A stretch of DNA of 64,000 nt from Pseudomonadota bacterium (lineage in GTDB: Bacteria; Chloroflexota; UBA6077; JAJPGT01): assembly GCA_021325655.1 (NCBI GenBank), contig JAJPGT010000041.1, positions 62,001 to 126,000 on the forward strand, given 5' to 3'. The translations under genes were made by a program, and so were the position numbers. Positions 8,753-17,894 of the stretch are shown in pieces. A model generated the notes under the pieces. That model was not told the DNA's origin, made no database searches, and saw only the letters and a program-made list of their open reading frames with translations. The number at the start of each line of letters is the position of its first letter. Positions within the stretch are counted from its first letter, which is position 1.

Positions 8753-9100
8753 CTACGAAACCGCCTCCAGCAGCTCGTCGGCGGAATAGGGCTTGGCGAT
8801 GAACTGGGCCGCCCCCACCTGCGCCGCCTTCGCCGCCGGATCCGCGGCCGCGGTCAGCACGACGATCCGGGCGTTCGGGCAGAGGTTGAGGCGATGGCGC
8901 TCGCGGGCAAACTCCCAGCCATCCATGATCGGCATCATCAGATCCAGCAGGATCACATCCGGGCAGCTCGCACGGAGCGCCTCGAGCGCCTCTCGGCCGT
9001 TGTATGCCGTGCGGACGGCGAATCCCTCATCGTGCAGGAGCTCTGCCAGCGCCTCGACGATGAAGGGGTCGTCATCGACGACAAGAACCGACCGAGCCAT
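8753..9100 (-). CDS. Single-domain response regulator (CheY-like)
   Basis: A 115-residue stand-alone receiver domain with no output domain. It has the acidic pocket VVDDDPF, the phosphoacceptor Asp53 in VILLDLMMPIMDGWE, the Thr of the VVLTA strand and the conserved Lys in FIAKPYSADEL. ATG 9100 follows a GGGGGAGGAG tract. It probably acts through protein-protein contacts with an unlinked histidine kinase. It is convergent with fpg, 13 bases apart. Confidence 0.88.
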   Translation of the reverse strand: MARSVLVVDDDPFIVEALAELLHDEGFAVRTAYNGREALEALRASCPDVILLDLMMPIMDGWEFARERHRLNLCPNARIVVLTAAADPAAKAAQVGAAQFIAKPYSADELLEAVS

Positions 9101-9440
9101 CTCCTCCCCCTCGGCGCTTCCCGTGGCACGGTAGGCCGTGTACCTTCGCCAATCAGTCACGGAAAACCTCGCTGCTCTCCCCCGCTGCATGGTAATCGTG
9201 CCGTCTCCGAGTGTCCATGCCCCATCCCCCGAGAGCAGGACGCCGGCATCCGGACTGCGAGAGGCTGGGCGACCGGCCGGGCGCGGCAGCGCGCCGGGTG
9301 GCGGGAGGATGGGCGCCGTGCTCCGCAGCCACGTGGCGCCTGGCCGCCGTGAAACCAGTCTCTCCGCGCTGGTGCCCACCCGGCCCTGGCAGGGAACGGG
9401 GCGAGGCGTCTATGGTGGACGTTCGGAAAGAGGGTGCGCT
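9101..9440. other. Intergenic, divergent promoters expected
   Basis: This lies between the divergent CheY-like and eIF-2B-like genes. The plus-strand frame of the downstream gene is open across it, but its composition here does not look like protein. I see no RNA gene or strong repeat. Confidence 0.4.
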
Positions 9441-10346
9441 GTGCCGAGCCAGATGCCTCCCGCCACCCAGGCACGGATCGCGGCGATCGCTGCCGACCGC
9501 GAGCACGGCGCCTCCTGGCTGGCCCGGGCCGCGCTCGACGCGGTGGCTGGCTGTGCCTCGGAGTCGCGCCAGCGGAGCGTCGCGGGAGCGCTCGCCGAGC
9601 TGCGGAGGTGCATCGCGGCGCTGATCGCGGCGCGCCCGGGGATGGCGGCGGTGCGGAACCGGCTGGAGCAGCTCCGGGCGGAGATCGAGGCCGCGGCCCC
9701 GACGGCGCGGGACGGAGCGACGCTGCTGCGGCTCGCCGGCGCGCGAGCCCGGCAGCTCGCCGCGGCGGCCGAGGCGGCGGAGCGACGGGCAGCCGAGCAG
9801 GCGGCCGTGCTGCTGCAGCCCGGCGAGGTGGTGATGACCGCAAGCGCCAGCGGGACGGTCCTCGCCGCCCTGCAGCTCGCCGGCCCGCGGCTGCGGCGAG
9901 TCCTGGCCGCCGAGTCCCGCCGGCCAGACGGCCCCGGCTACGGCCTGTCCGTGGTCCAGCAGCTCCGCGCCGCGGGGAGCGCGGCCGAGGTCGTGCCGGA
10001 CGAGGCGCTGGAGGTGCGAGTAGGCGAGGCGACCCGAGTGCTGCTCGGCGCCGACACCGTCCTGCGCAACGGCTCGCTTATCAACGGCGCCCCCTCGCTC
10101 GCGCTCGCCCGGGCCGCCCACCGGGCCGGTGTCCCGCTGGTGGCGGTGTTCGATAGCACCAAGCTGGATCGTTGGAGCGACCCGGAGCGGGCCGAGGTGC
10201 CCGCCGGGTTCGAGCGCGTCCCGGCGGCGCTGGTCGGCTCCTACGTGACGGAGGCCGGCCCCCACACCTGGGAAGCGCTCTGGGCGGCAGCGTCCCGCCA
10301 CCCCACCACGGCGCCGCCCAGTAGCGGCCCCTTGATAACCTGTTAA
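9441..10346 (+). CDS. eIF-2B alpha/beta/delta-like (ribose-1,5-bisphosphate isomerase-like) protein
   Basis: This protein of about 301 residues has an Ala/Arg-rich helical N-terminal half and a C-terminal Rossmann-like half of the IF-2B family. The best signature is GADTVLRNGSLINGAPSLAL followed by AHRAGVPLVAVFDSTK, which matches the sugar-phosphate isomerase region of eIF-2B-related proteins (MtnA, archaeal R15P isomerase). The function in this organism is unknown. The start is taken at GTG 9441 after an AGAGGG ribosome site; ATG 9453 is an alternative. Confidence 0.65.
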   Translation: MPSQMPPATQARIAAIAADREHGASWLARAALDAVAGCASESRQRSVAGALAELRRCIAALIAARPGMAAVRNRLEQLRAEIEAAAPTARDGATLLRLAGARARQLAAAAEAAERRAAEQAAVLLQPGEVVMTASASGTVLAALQLAGPRLRRVLAAESRRPDGPGYGLSVVQQLRAAGSAAEVVPDEALEVRVGEATRVLLGADTVLRNGSLINGAPSLALARAAHRAGVPLVAVFDSTKLDRWSDPERAEVPAGFERVPAALVGSYVTEAGPHTWEALWAAASRHPTTAPPSSGPLITC

Positions 10347-10372
10347 ACTAGGTAAGACAGTTAGTTAGCGGA
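10331..10372 (+). promoter_or_regulatory. AT-rich putative promoter/operator of azlCD
   Basis: This is a short AT-rich island in very GC-rich DNA. It contains TTGATA, TAAACT and a repeated GTTAGTTAG stretch just ahead of the azlC ribosome site. It could hold the promoter and an Lrp-type site, as azlCD is Lrp/AzlB-regulated in other bacteria. No consensus can be proven from one copy. Confidence 0.35.
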
Positions 10373-10382
10373 GGGTCTGCGC

Positions 10383-11084
10383 ATGGCTGTAACCGGCTTG
10401 TGTCCCGGTCGGCTTGCCGCTGGACTGGTCGACACCCTGCCCTTCGTGGCGAGCACCGGGCTGCTCGGGATGATCTTCGGGGCCGGGGCCCAGGCCGCCG
10501 GTATTGGGCAGGCCACGGCGGTGCTGATGTCCGTCGTCGTCTTCTCCGGCTCCGGCCAGTTCGCGGCACTGCCGCTCTGGAGCCAGGGCGCGGGGATCAT
10601 CGTGCTGAGCACCTTTGTGCTCAGCCTGCGGTTCGCGCTGATGACCGCCTCAATGGCGCCGCGGCTCGCCAACGCTCCACCCTGGCTCCGGGCTGCTGTT
10701 GCCTACGGCGTGACCGACGAGAACTACGCCCTGGCGGTCAGCCGGCGCGGCGGGGAGATGGAGCCCGACTACCTGGCCGGCTCCTGGGCGGTGCTGTACC
10801 TGTCCTGGGTGCTCGGCACGGCCGCGGGGGTGTTCTTCGGGGCCCAGGTACCCGCCCAGCTTGTCGCGCCGCTCAACGCGGTGTTCCCGATCGTCTTCGT
10901 GACACTCGTCGTGCTCTGCTGCACCTCGGTCCCGACCGCCGTGGTCGCGGCCCTCGGGGCACTGCTCGGCGCGCTCGGCGCCCTGTACCTGCCGGCTGGC
11001 TGGGGCGTCGTCATCGCCGGGCTGCTGGCCAGCCTGGCCGGGCCGCTGCTGGAGCGGCGGAAGCCGCGCGGGCGTCGGCCGTGA
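10383..11084 (+). CDS. azlC: AzlC-family branched-chain amino acid exporter, large subunit
   Basis: A 233-residue inner-membrane protein with the AzlC-family start ...PFVASTGLLGMIFG, the conserved FSGSGQFAALPLW block, RFALMTASMAP and TDENYALA. With AzlD it forms the two-component exporter (LIV-E) for branched-chain amino acids and analogues. A GGAGGG site precedes ATG 10383. Its stop overlaps the azlD GTG start. Confidence 0.88.
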   Translation: MAVTGLCPGRLAAGLVDTLPFVASTGLLGMIFGAGAQAAGIGQATAVLMSVVVFSGSGQFAALPLWSQGAGIIVLSTFVLSLRFALMTASMAPRLANAPPWLRAAVAYGVTDENYALAVSRRGGEMEPDYLAGSWAVLYLSWVLGTAAGVFFGAQVPAQLVAPLNAVFPIVFVTLVVLCCTSVPTAVVAALGALLGALGALYLPAGWGVVIAGLLASLAGPLLERRKPRGRRP

Positions 11085-11395
11085 TCGGGCGTGACCTGCT
11101 GGTCGTGCTGGGCATGGCGCTGGGGGTGTATCTGCCCAAGCTGCTGCCGGTGCTGCTAGTCTCGGACCGGCTGCCACCACTGATGCAGCGCTGGCTACGC
11201 TACGTGGCCCCGGCGGTGCTGGCGGCGCTGGTCGCCCCGGCCATTCTGGCGCCCGGTGGTCGGCTCGCCGCGCCAAGCTGGGAGCAGGCGGGCTACCTGG
11301 CGGCGTTCATTGTGGCGATCCTGACGCGGCGGATGCTGCCATCGCTGGCAGTGGGGCTGGCGGTGGTGCTGGCGACGACCGTTCCGCGGAACTGA
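11081..11395 (+). CDS. azlD: AzlD-family exporter small subunit
   Basis: A 104-residue protein with four hydrophobic segments and the AzlD hallmark MALGVYLPKLLPVLLVSDRLP near the N-terminus. The GTG start at 11081 overlaps the azlC TGA by 4 bases, so translation is coupled. It works with AzlC in amino-acid export. Confidence 0.88.
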   Translation: MIGRDLLVVLGMALGVYLPKLLPVLLVSDRLPPLMQRWLRYVAPAVLAALVAPAILAPGGRLAAPSWEQAGYLAAFIVAILTRRMLPSLAVGLAVVLATTVPRN

Positions 11396-11473
11396 CGCCG
11401 CGACGGCGCGGGCGCCGAACGCAACCGGGCGCAGCGCGTTGCAGGATCGGGCCAGGGTATCGCCTTTCGCGCC

Positions 11474-13129
11474 CTACACACCCTTGGCGGCCAGCACCCG
11501 AGCTACCAGCGCCTGGGCCTCCTCGATCAGGCGGGCCAGGTGGTCTGGGCCCAGAAAGCTTTCCGCGTAGATCTTATAGGTCGCCTCGGTCCCCGACGGC
11601 CGCGCCGCGAACCAGCCGCTCGGGGCGATCACCTTGAGCCCTCCGATCGGGGCGCCGTTGCCGGGCGCAGTGGTCAGCACCTGGGTGATGGGCTCGCCGC
11701 CCAGCTCGGACGAGGGCACGTCGTCGGGGGTTAGCTGCTGGAGTACGCGCTTCTGAGCGGCGGTGGCCGGCGCGTCGACCCGGCGGTAGACCGGGCTGCC
11801 CAGGCGCGCAGTGAGCCGCTGATACAGCTCGGCCGGGTCACGGCCCAGCCGCGCGGTGAGCTCGGCCGCCAGCAGGCACAGGATGATGCCGTCCTTGTCG
11901 GTGGACCACGGCGTGCCCTGGCGGCGCAGGAAGGAGGCGCCGGCGCTCTCCTCCCCGCCGAAGGCCAGCGATCCATCCAGCAAGCCCGGCACGAACCACT
12001 TGAAGCCGACCGGCACCTCCAGCAGGCGTCGGCCCAGGTCGGCCGCGACGCGGTCGATCAGGCTGCTGGATACGATCGTCTTGCCGACGGCGGCCTGCGC
12101 CGGCCAGTCCGGCCGGTGCTGGAACAGGTAGGCGATGGCTGCCGACAGGTAGTGGTTCGGGTTCATCAGCCCGGCCCCACGGGTCACGATCCCGTGGCGG
12201 TCAGCGTCGGCGTCGTTGCCGAACGCCAGGTCGAACCGGTCGCGCAGACCCACCAGGCCGGCCATGGCGTACGGCGAGGAGGGATCCATGCGAATCCGGC
12301 CGTCCCAGTCCAGCGGCATGAAGCGGAAGGTAGGGTCGACCGTCTCGTTCACGACCACCAGGCCGAGGCGATAGCGCTCAGCGATCGCTTGCCAGTAGGC
12401 AACGCTCGCTCCGCCGAGCGGGTCCACCCCAAGCTTCAGCCCGGCCGCTCTGACCGCGTCCAGGTCGACGACAGCCGGCAGATCGTCTACGTAGCTGGCC
12501 ACGTAGTCGTAGCGCTGAACCGTCGGGCTAGCCAGCGCACGGTCGTAGGGCAGGCGGGCCACGCCGGCGAGGTCCGTCTCCAGCAGCCGGTTGGCCTCGG
12601 CCTGAATCCAGCCGGTGACGTCGGTGTCGGCCGGTCCGCCGTTGGGCGGGTTGTACTTGATGCCGCCGTCCTCCGGCGGGTTGTGCGACGGCGTGATCAC
12701 GACGCCGTCGGCCAAGTGGTCGCGGCGGCCGCGATTCCAAGCCAGAATCGCATGCGAGATGGCCGGAGTAGGGGTATAGCCGTCGCGCGCGTCGATTCGG
12801 ACCTCCACCCCGCGGGCGGCCAGGACCTCCAGGGCGGTGCGGAAGGCCGGCTCGGACAGCGCGTGGGTATCGCGGCCGAGGAACAGCGGGCCGTCGATGT
12901 CGTGCTGCTGGCGATAGCGGCACACCGCCTCGGAAACGGCCAGGATGTGCGCCTCGTTGAAGCTCGCCCGGAACGCCGAGCCGCGGTGTCCAGACGTGCC
13001 GAAAGCGACCCGCTGCTCGTCCACCGCCGGGTCGGGCCGCAGCTCATAGTAGGCGGCGACGAGGCGCTCCACGTCGACCAACCGGGACGGATCGGCCGGC
13101 TGCCCGGCCGAGGGACTTACCCGCGTCAT
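11474..13129 (-). CDS. pgm: Alpha-phosphoglucomutase
   Basis: This 551-residue enzyme interconverts glucose-1-P and glucose-6-P. Four blocks of the alpha-D-phosphohexomutase family are visible: FGTSGHRG near residue 45, the phosphoserine loop [13 protein letters not shown] with Ser148, the Mg loop NDADADRHG, and the sugar-binding FGGEESAG and ARPSGTE loops. GGAGG lies 6 bases before ATG 13129. It sits downstream of the polyol dehydrogenase on the same strand and could channel imported sugar, though the 195-base gap suggests its own promoter. Confidence 0.93.
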   Translation of the reverse strand: MTRVSPSAGQPADPSRLVDVERLVAAYYELRPDPAVDEQRVAFGTSGHRGSAFRASFNEAHILAVSEAVCRYRQQHDIDGPLFLGRDTHALSEPAFRTALEVLAARGVEVRIDARDGYTPTPAISHAILAWNRGRRDHLADGVVITPSHNPPEDGGIKYNPPNGGPADTDVTGWIQAEANRLLETDLAGVARLPYDRALASPTVQRYDYVASYVDDLPAVVDLDAVRAAGLKLGVDPLGGASVAYWQAIAERYRLGLVVVNETVDPTFRFMPLDWDGRIRMDPSSPYAMAGLVGLRDRFDLAFGNDADADRHGIVTRGAGLMNPNHYLSAAIAYLFQHRPDWPAQAAVGKTIVSSSLIDRVAADLGRRLLEVPVGFKWFVPGLLDGSLAFGGEESAGASFLRRQGTPWSTDKDGIILCLLAAELTARLGRDPAELYQRLTARLGSPVYRRVDAPATAAQKRVLQQLTPDDVPSSELGGEPITQVLTTAPGNGAPIGGLKVIAPSGWFAARPSGTEATYKIYAESFLGPDHLARLIEEAQALVARVLAAKGV

Positions 13130-13324
13130 CGTGTCCTCCGGGGCACGGGCGCCTCGCGCCACCCCAACCCGCGCCCGACCGCTGCGCTCGGTCCGTTCAC
13201 GTTCGCCTCCGTCGCCAGCCGCGCGGCTGGATCCAGCCCGCCCGGGCAACGGCTGGACGGGCATCCCGATGGCCCCGCGCCCGGGCCCATCCACCGGCCA
13301 GCTCAGAACTCCTCGCGGGGCAGA

Positions 13325-14374
13325 TCATGGGAGAATCATGACCTTGATCGCCCGGTCCTTCTGGTGCATGGCCACATCGAAGCCCTCGTTGGTCCGATCG
13401 AGGGGGAGGTAGTCGGTGATGACGGCTTCAACCGGGTACTGGCCGCTGGCGACGAGCCGAATGCCAGCGGGGTAGGTGTTGGCGTAGCGGAAGACGCCCT
13501 GAATGGCCAGCTCCTTGTCGACCACCGTGTTCATCCGGTAGGTAACGGCATCGTTCTCCGGCAGCCCGATCACCGCGATCGCCCCGCCGCGGCGCATGAG
13601 ACTGGGAGCATTCTCGAGCGCCGACCGATTGCCGCTCGTGTCGAGCAGGGCGTCGGCGCCTTCGCCATCGGTCAGGCGGCTGACAGCCGCTGCCAGGTCA
13701 TCGGTGCGCACGTTCACCGCGGCCGTCACGCCCAGCCGCTCCGCCGTCTCCAGGCGCTTCGGATAGACGTCGCTGATGATCACCTGTTCGGCGCCGGCGT
13801 GCCGCGCCGCGACCACGGCTAGCAGTCCGATAGGTCCCGCACCCAGCACCAGCACCGTCTTCCCAGGCTGCACGTCTGTCAGCCGGGCGGCGTGGATGCC
13901 GACCGAGATCGGCTCCACTAGGGCCGCTTGCTCGTAGCTCACGGTGTCCGGAATGGGGTGAGCGAAGTCGGCGCGGATGACGGCGTACTCGGCCATTGCG
14001 CCATGCACCGGCGGCGTGGCGTAGAACTCCACCTGCGGGCAGAGGTTGTAGCGCCCCGATTTGCAGTAGCGACAGCGGCCGCAGGTGACACCGGGCTCGA
14101 TCGCGACCCGGGCGCCCGGCTGCAGCGAGGCGACCTGCTCCCCCACCGCGACCACCTCGCCGGCGGCTTCGTGGCCCACGATCATCGGCGCGTTCACCAC
14201 GTACCGCCCGATGGCGCCGGTCTCGTAGTAGTGCACGTCGGAGGCGCAGATGCCACAGGCGCGCACACGCACCAGCACATCCTCCGGGCCGAGCGCCGGC
14301 ACCCGGACCTCCTCGACGCGCAGGTCGTGCGCTGCGTGTAGGACAGCCGCCTTCATCGTCTTGGGAATCGTCAT
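13325..14374 (-). CDS. Zinc-dependent polyol (sorbitol/xylitol-type) dehydrogenase
   Basis: A 349-residue medium-chain dehydrogenase. It has catalytic zinc ligands in CGICASDVHYYETG and GHEAAGEVV, a structural zinc lobe with the Cys-rich CGRCRYCKSGRYNLCP, and the NAD-binding VLVLGAGPIGLLAV. The ASDVHYYETGAIG stretch is typical of sorbitol/xylitol dehydrogenases. It follows the polyol-type ABC permease by 78 bases, so the likely job is to oxidise the imported sugar alcohol to a ketose. Confidence 0.85.
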   Translation of the reverse strand: MTIPKTMKAAVLHAAHDLRVEEVRVPALGPEDVLVRVRACGICASDVHYYETGAIGRYVVNAPMIVGHEAAGEVVAVGEQVASLQPGARVAIEPGVTCGRCRYCKSGRYNLCPQVEFYATPPVHGAMAEYAVIRADFAHPIPDTVSYEQAALVEPISVGIHAARLTDVQPGKTVLVLGAGPIGLLAVVAARHAGAEQVIISDVYPKRLETAERLGVTAAVNVRTDDLAAAVSRLTDGEGADALLDTSGNRSALENAPSLMRRGGAIAVIGLPENDAVTYRMNTVVDKELAIQGVFRYANTYPAGIRLVASGQYPVEAVITDYLPLDRTNEGFDVAMHQKDRAIKVMILP

Positions 14375-14452
14375 CTCTGTCCCCCCGTCCGAGCCGCGCC
14401 GATGAGCGGCCTCCAGGAACTGAGGCTGCACGGCGCGGCTCGGACGCTGGCG

Positions 14453-15352
14453 CTACTTGACGGCGCCGAGCGAGAGGCCGCGGACGAGCTGGCGCTGAGC
14501 GACCCAGCCAGCGATCACGACGGGGAGCATCGCCATGGTCCCCGCAGCCGCGAGCTTGGCCCAGAACAACCCCTCCGAGGTGACGAAGCCGACCATGAAC
14601 AGCGGTACGGTAGCCGCCTTGGTAGCGGTCAGGCTGACCGCGAAGAAGAACTCGTTCCAGGTGAAGATCAGCCCGATGAACACTGTCGCGGTAAGGCCCG
14701 GCGTGACCATTGGCAGGATGATCTGCGTCATCTCGGTCCAGACGTTCGCGCCGTCCACCTGCGCCGCCTGGAGCACGTCGCGCGGGATCTCCTCGAAGAA
14801 CGAGCGCAGCATCCAGATCGTGATCGGCAGGTTCATCGCGGTGTACATGATCCACAATGCCACGATGTTGTCGAGGAGCTGCAGGTCGCGCATGATGATG
14901 TAGATCGGCACGATGATGCCGACCGGCGGCAGGAACTTGGTTGAGATGAAGAAGAACAACGTGTCGCGCCAGCCCTCGATCATCCTGAACGCCAGCGCGT
15001 AGGCACACGGGATCGCCAGCACCAGCACTAGGATCGTCGAGCCGACCACCGCGGCGACCGACCGCAAGAAGAACGGGCCGAACCCACGGTCCAGAATCGC
15101 CTGGTACTGCTCAAAGGTCGGGGTGAAGGTGAATGGCGGCATCTCCGTTGGCGCCAGGTTGACGCCCGGCAGCGGGATGAACGTTGGCGGCAGGACCACC
15201 GCCGCGGCTTCTGTCTTCAAACTGGTCGCGACCAGATAGATCACCGGGAAGAAGCCGAGTAGCGCGATTATCCAGGCGACCACGGCGATACCAATCGGCG
15301 CCCGCTCGATGCTCGGCGTGGCAGAGCCGCGGGAGAGAGCGCGGATGGCCAT
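14453..15352 (-). CDS. Carbohydrate ABC transporter permease, MalG-type
   Basis: A 299-residue permease with six predicted helices and the EAA loop EIPRDVLQAAQVDGANVW that contacts the ATPase. GGAGGAG precedes ATG 15352, and the gene starts 2 bases after its partner permease. Sequence style and neighbours suggest a mannitol/sorbitol (SmoG/MtlG-like) system. There is no ATPase gene in this operon. Confidence 0.88.
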   Translation of the reverse strand: MAIRALSRGSATPSIERAPIGIAVVAWIIALLGFFPVIYLVATSLKTEAAAVVLPPTFIPLPGVNLAPTEMPPFTFTPTFEQYQAILDRGFGPFFLRSVAAVVGSTILVLVLAIPCAYALAFRMIEGWRDTLFFFISTKFLPPVGIIVPIYIIMRDLQLLDNIVALWIMYTAMNLPITIWMLRSFFEEIPRDVLQAAQVDGANVWTEMTQIILPMVTPGLTATVFIGLIFTWNEFFFAVSLTATKAATVPLFMVGFVTSEGLFWAKLAAAGTMAMLPVVIAGWVAQRQLVRGLSLGAVK

Positions 15353-15354
15353 GG

Positions 15355-16299
15355 CTACTCCTCCACGAACAGGCGTGTGAGCAGACGCAGCAGGTAGCGG
15401 GTGGCGATGATGGTCAGGATGACCACGATGACGCCGAGTGCCGATGCCTCGCCGACATCCTTCTTGGCGAACGCGACCTGGTAGATCAGGAACGGCAGGT
15501 TGGTGGAGGCGGTCCCCGGCCCGCCCTGGGTCGTCATGAAGATGCTGTCGAACTCCTGGACGATGTAGATCGAGCCGAGCAGCGCCCCGAGCTGGATGAA
15601 GCGGTTCAGGTGTGGCAGGACGATATAGCGGAACTCTTGGAAGCCGGTCGCCCCATCAACCCGGGCGGCCTCGCGGATCTCATCGCTAAGGGACTGCATG
15701 CCGGCCAGCAGGATGAGCATCATGAAGGGCGCCCAGCGCCAGACGACGATGCCGGTGATGGCCGCCAGCGGGTACTGGGCCAGCCAGTCCACCGCCGGCA
15801 GACCCACGAGCTGCAGCAGATAGTCGATGACGCCGAAGACCGGGTTGAGCATCATATTCTTCCAGGCCAGGGCGCTGACGACCGGCATGATCAGGAACGG
15901 GGTGATGAACATCGTGCGAACGATGCCGCGGCCCGGGTAGCGGTGGTTGACCAGCTCCGCGAACAGCAGCCCGAACAGCAGGGCCAGGATCACTGATCCT
16001 ACCGTCAGCAGCAGCGTGTTGAGCAGCGCAACTGGGAAGACCGGGTCGGTGGTGATGACGAACAGATAGTTGGCCAGCGCAGCAAACTGGACGGCATCGG
16101 GGCGCAGCAGGTTCCAGCGGAGCAGGCTGTACCAGACCGTGAGCACGAACGGTAGCTGCGTTACGATGATGGCGTAGATCACGGCCGGCGCGACCAGCGA
16201 CTTGCCGGTCGACCAGTTGCTGAGCGCCCCGACCAGTGGAAGCGACGGCGCCCGTCGGCGCGCTAGCGTGAGGGTGGGAGTAGGGGATCGAGTAGTCAT
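15355..16299 (-). CDS. Carbohydrate ABC transporter permease, MalF-type
   Basis: A 314-residue permease with six helices and the EAA loop REAARVDGATGFQEFRYIVLP. The start at ATG 16299 (MTTRSPTPTL...) is preferred because an upstream extension would run through the 20-bp-arm hairpin at 16325-16369. A GAGG site precedes it. It is the partner of the MalG-type permease, 2 bases downstream. Confidence 0.88.
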   Translation of the reverse strand: MTTRSPTPTLTLARRRAPSLPLVGALSNWSTGKSLVAPAVIYAIIVTQLPFVLTVWYSLLRWNLLRPDAVQFAALANYLFVITTDPVFPVALLNTLLLTVGSVILALLFGLLFAELVNHRYPGRGIVRTMFITPFLIMPVVSALAWKNMMLNPVFGVIDYLLQLVGLPAVDWLAQYPLAAITGIVVWRWAPFMMLILLAGMQSLSDEIREAARVDGATGFQEFRYIVLPHLNRFIQLGALLGSIYIVQEFDSIFMTTQGGPGTASTNLPFLIYQVAFAKKDVGEASALGVIVVILTIIATRYLLRLLTRLFVEE

Positions 16300-16324
16300 G
16301 GCGACCTCGCGGTAGACAAAGCGA

Positions 16325-16369
16325 CCGTCGGGTGGGTAACCGCGTAGCACGCGGTTACCCACCCGACGG
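16325..16369 (-). promoter_or_regulatory. Intercistronic 20-bp-arm hairpin between binding-protein and permease genes
   Basis: Bases 16325-16344 and 16350-16369 are perfect reverse complements with a TAGCA loop. The hairpin begins 8 bases after the binding-protein stop and ends 26 bases before the permease start. Such hairpins in ABC operons (malE-malF is the classic case) protect the binding-protein mRNA and partly terminate, giving an excess of the binding protein. A CTTTGTC stretch follows on the mRNA, not a strong U-tract. Confidence 0.75.
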
Positions 16370-16376
16370 AGGCATT

Positions 16377-17894
16377 CTACTTCTGGTAGCCGCCTTGCTT
16401 GGCCACCTGGTTGGCGTAGTCGTTGGCCTTCCTGATCGCGTCGTCGACGCTCTCCTGGCCGGCAATGGCGGCGGCAAACTCCTGGCTCACGCGGGTGCCG
16501 AGGTCCTGGAACTCGGGAATCTGCACGTACTGCACGCCCGTGTACGGCACCGGTTTGACCGTGGGGTGCGTCGGGTCGGCCTTCTCGATCGAGTCGAGCG
16601 TGATCGCCGCGAAGCCCTTAGCGTAGTCCTTGTAGCCGGGCTCGTCGTAGGTCGACTTGCGGGCACCCGAGGGAACCTGGCCCCAGCCGAACTTCTGAGC
16701 TACGAGCTTGACGTAGTCCTTGGAGGTAGCCCACTTCATGAACTCGTACGCTGCCGGCTTGTTCTTCGAGTTCGCCTCCATCGCGAAGGCCCAGGCCCAG
16801 AGCCAGCCGCTGTTCGGCTTCACCTTGGTTGGCGCGTAGGCCATGCCCATGTTGGCAGCGTTCGGGTTCTGCTTGGGGTCGAACAAGAGGTCGGCAGCCG
16901 AGGTGGCGTCGTACCACATGGCCACCTTGCCCTGGACCATCAGCGTCTCGCACTCGGTGAAGCCCGCCTGAGTTGCGCCGGGCTCACCGTAGTTCTTCAC
17001 CAGGTCGACGTAGAACTTGATCGCCGCGGAGGATTCGGGCGAATCGAGCTGGGCCTTCCAGTTCTCGTCGTACCAGCGGCCGCCGAAGGTGTTGATCACG
17101 GTGTCCAGCGGCGCGAGCTGCTCGCCCCAGCCGGGCAGGCCGCGCAGGCAGATGCCGAACTGGCTAGGTGGGCTGTGCAGCTTCTTGGCAAAGTCAGCCA
17201 CCTGGTCCCAGGTCGGATGGTCCGGCATCTGCAAGCCGGCCTTCTGGAGCAGGTCTTTACGGTAGAACAGCGCCGAGCTCTCGCCGTAGAACGGCGCGGC
17301 ATACAGCTTGCCTTCGTATTCCAGGCCCTGGCGAATGCTGGGGATCAGGTCATTGAAGTCATAGTTGGGGTCCTGCTGCAGCGTCGTGCCGACTTCTTCC
17401 AGCCACTTGTTCTTGGCCCACAGCGGGACCTCGTACATGCCGATGGTGACCAGGTCGAACTGGCCAGCGCCAGTCGAGATGTCGGTAGTGACTTTGTCGC
17501 GGACCTGATTCTCGGGCAGTACGAGCAGGTTGAGGGTAATGCCCGGGTGGGACGACTCGAACTCTCCTTTGAGCTGCTCGAGCGTCTTCATCTGCGGGTT
17601 GCCGACCATCGCCACGGTGACCGTGCCGGTGGCCTGCTGCGCACCGGCCGGCTTGGCGGCTGTCGCTGCCGCGGCCGGCTGGGCAGCGGTGGGCGCCCCG
17701 GCCGGGGCGCTCGTCGCGGCCGGCTGCGCGGCTGGGGCACTCGTGGCGGCCGCTGGGGCGGCCGGGGCGCTTGTCGCAGGCGCCTGCCCGGCTTGCCCAC
17801 ACGCAGCCATGAGGAGGCTCAGGAAAGCAACGAACGAGGTCGCGGGCGACCACCAATGGGTCGGGCGCGATGAGGCGGATCGAGGAGAACTCAT
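16377..17894 (-). CDS. Polyol/sugar ABC transporter substrate-binding lipoprotein (SmoE/MtlE-like)
   Basis: A 505-residue family-1 solute-binding protein. A signal peptide ends in the lipobox LLMAAC (lipidated Cys32), followed by a roughly 55-residue Ala/Pro/Thr linker and then the binding domain from about residue 90. The C-terminal VPYTGVQYVQIPEFQDLG stretch followed by FAAAIAGQESVDDAI resembles sorbitol/mannitol-binding proteins. The dehydrogenases on both sides fit polyol uptake. An AAGGAG site precedes ATG 17894, itself preceded by a 10-bp-arm hairpin. Confidence 0.87.
   Translation of the reverse strand: MSSPRSASSRPTHWWSPATSFVAFLSLLMAACGQAGQAPATSAPAAPAAATSAPAAQPAATSAPAGAPTAAQPAAAATAAKPAGAQQATGTVTVAMVGNPQMKTLEQLKGEFESSHPGITLNLLVLPENQVRDKVTTDISTGAGQFDLVTIGMYEVPLWAKNKWLEEVGTTLQQDPNYDFNDLIPSIRQGLEYEGKLYAAPFYGESSALFYRKDLLQKAGLQMPDHPTWDQVADFAKKLHSPPSQFGICLRGLPGWGEQLAPLDTVINTFGGRWYDENWKAQLDSPESSAAIKFYVDLVKNYGEPGATQAGFTECETLMVQGKVAMWYDATSAADLLFDPKQNPNAANMGMAYAPTKVKPNSGWLWAWAFAMEANSKNKPAAYEFMKWATSKDYVKLVAQKFGWGQVPSGARKSTYDEPGYKDYAKGFAAITLDSIEKADPTHPTVKPVPYTGVQYVQIPEFQDLGTRVSQEFAAAIAGQESVDDAIRKANDYANQVAKQGGYQK

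Noticed and set aside
12116-13822. 568-codon plus-strand open frame opposite phosphoglucomutase and the polyol dehydrogenase
   Set aside because: Antisense artefact: no domain, and it crosses two real genes and their gap.
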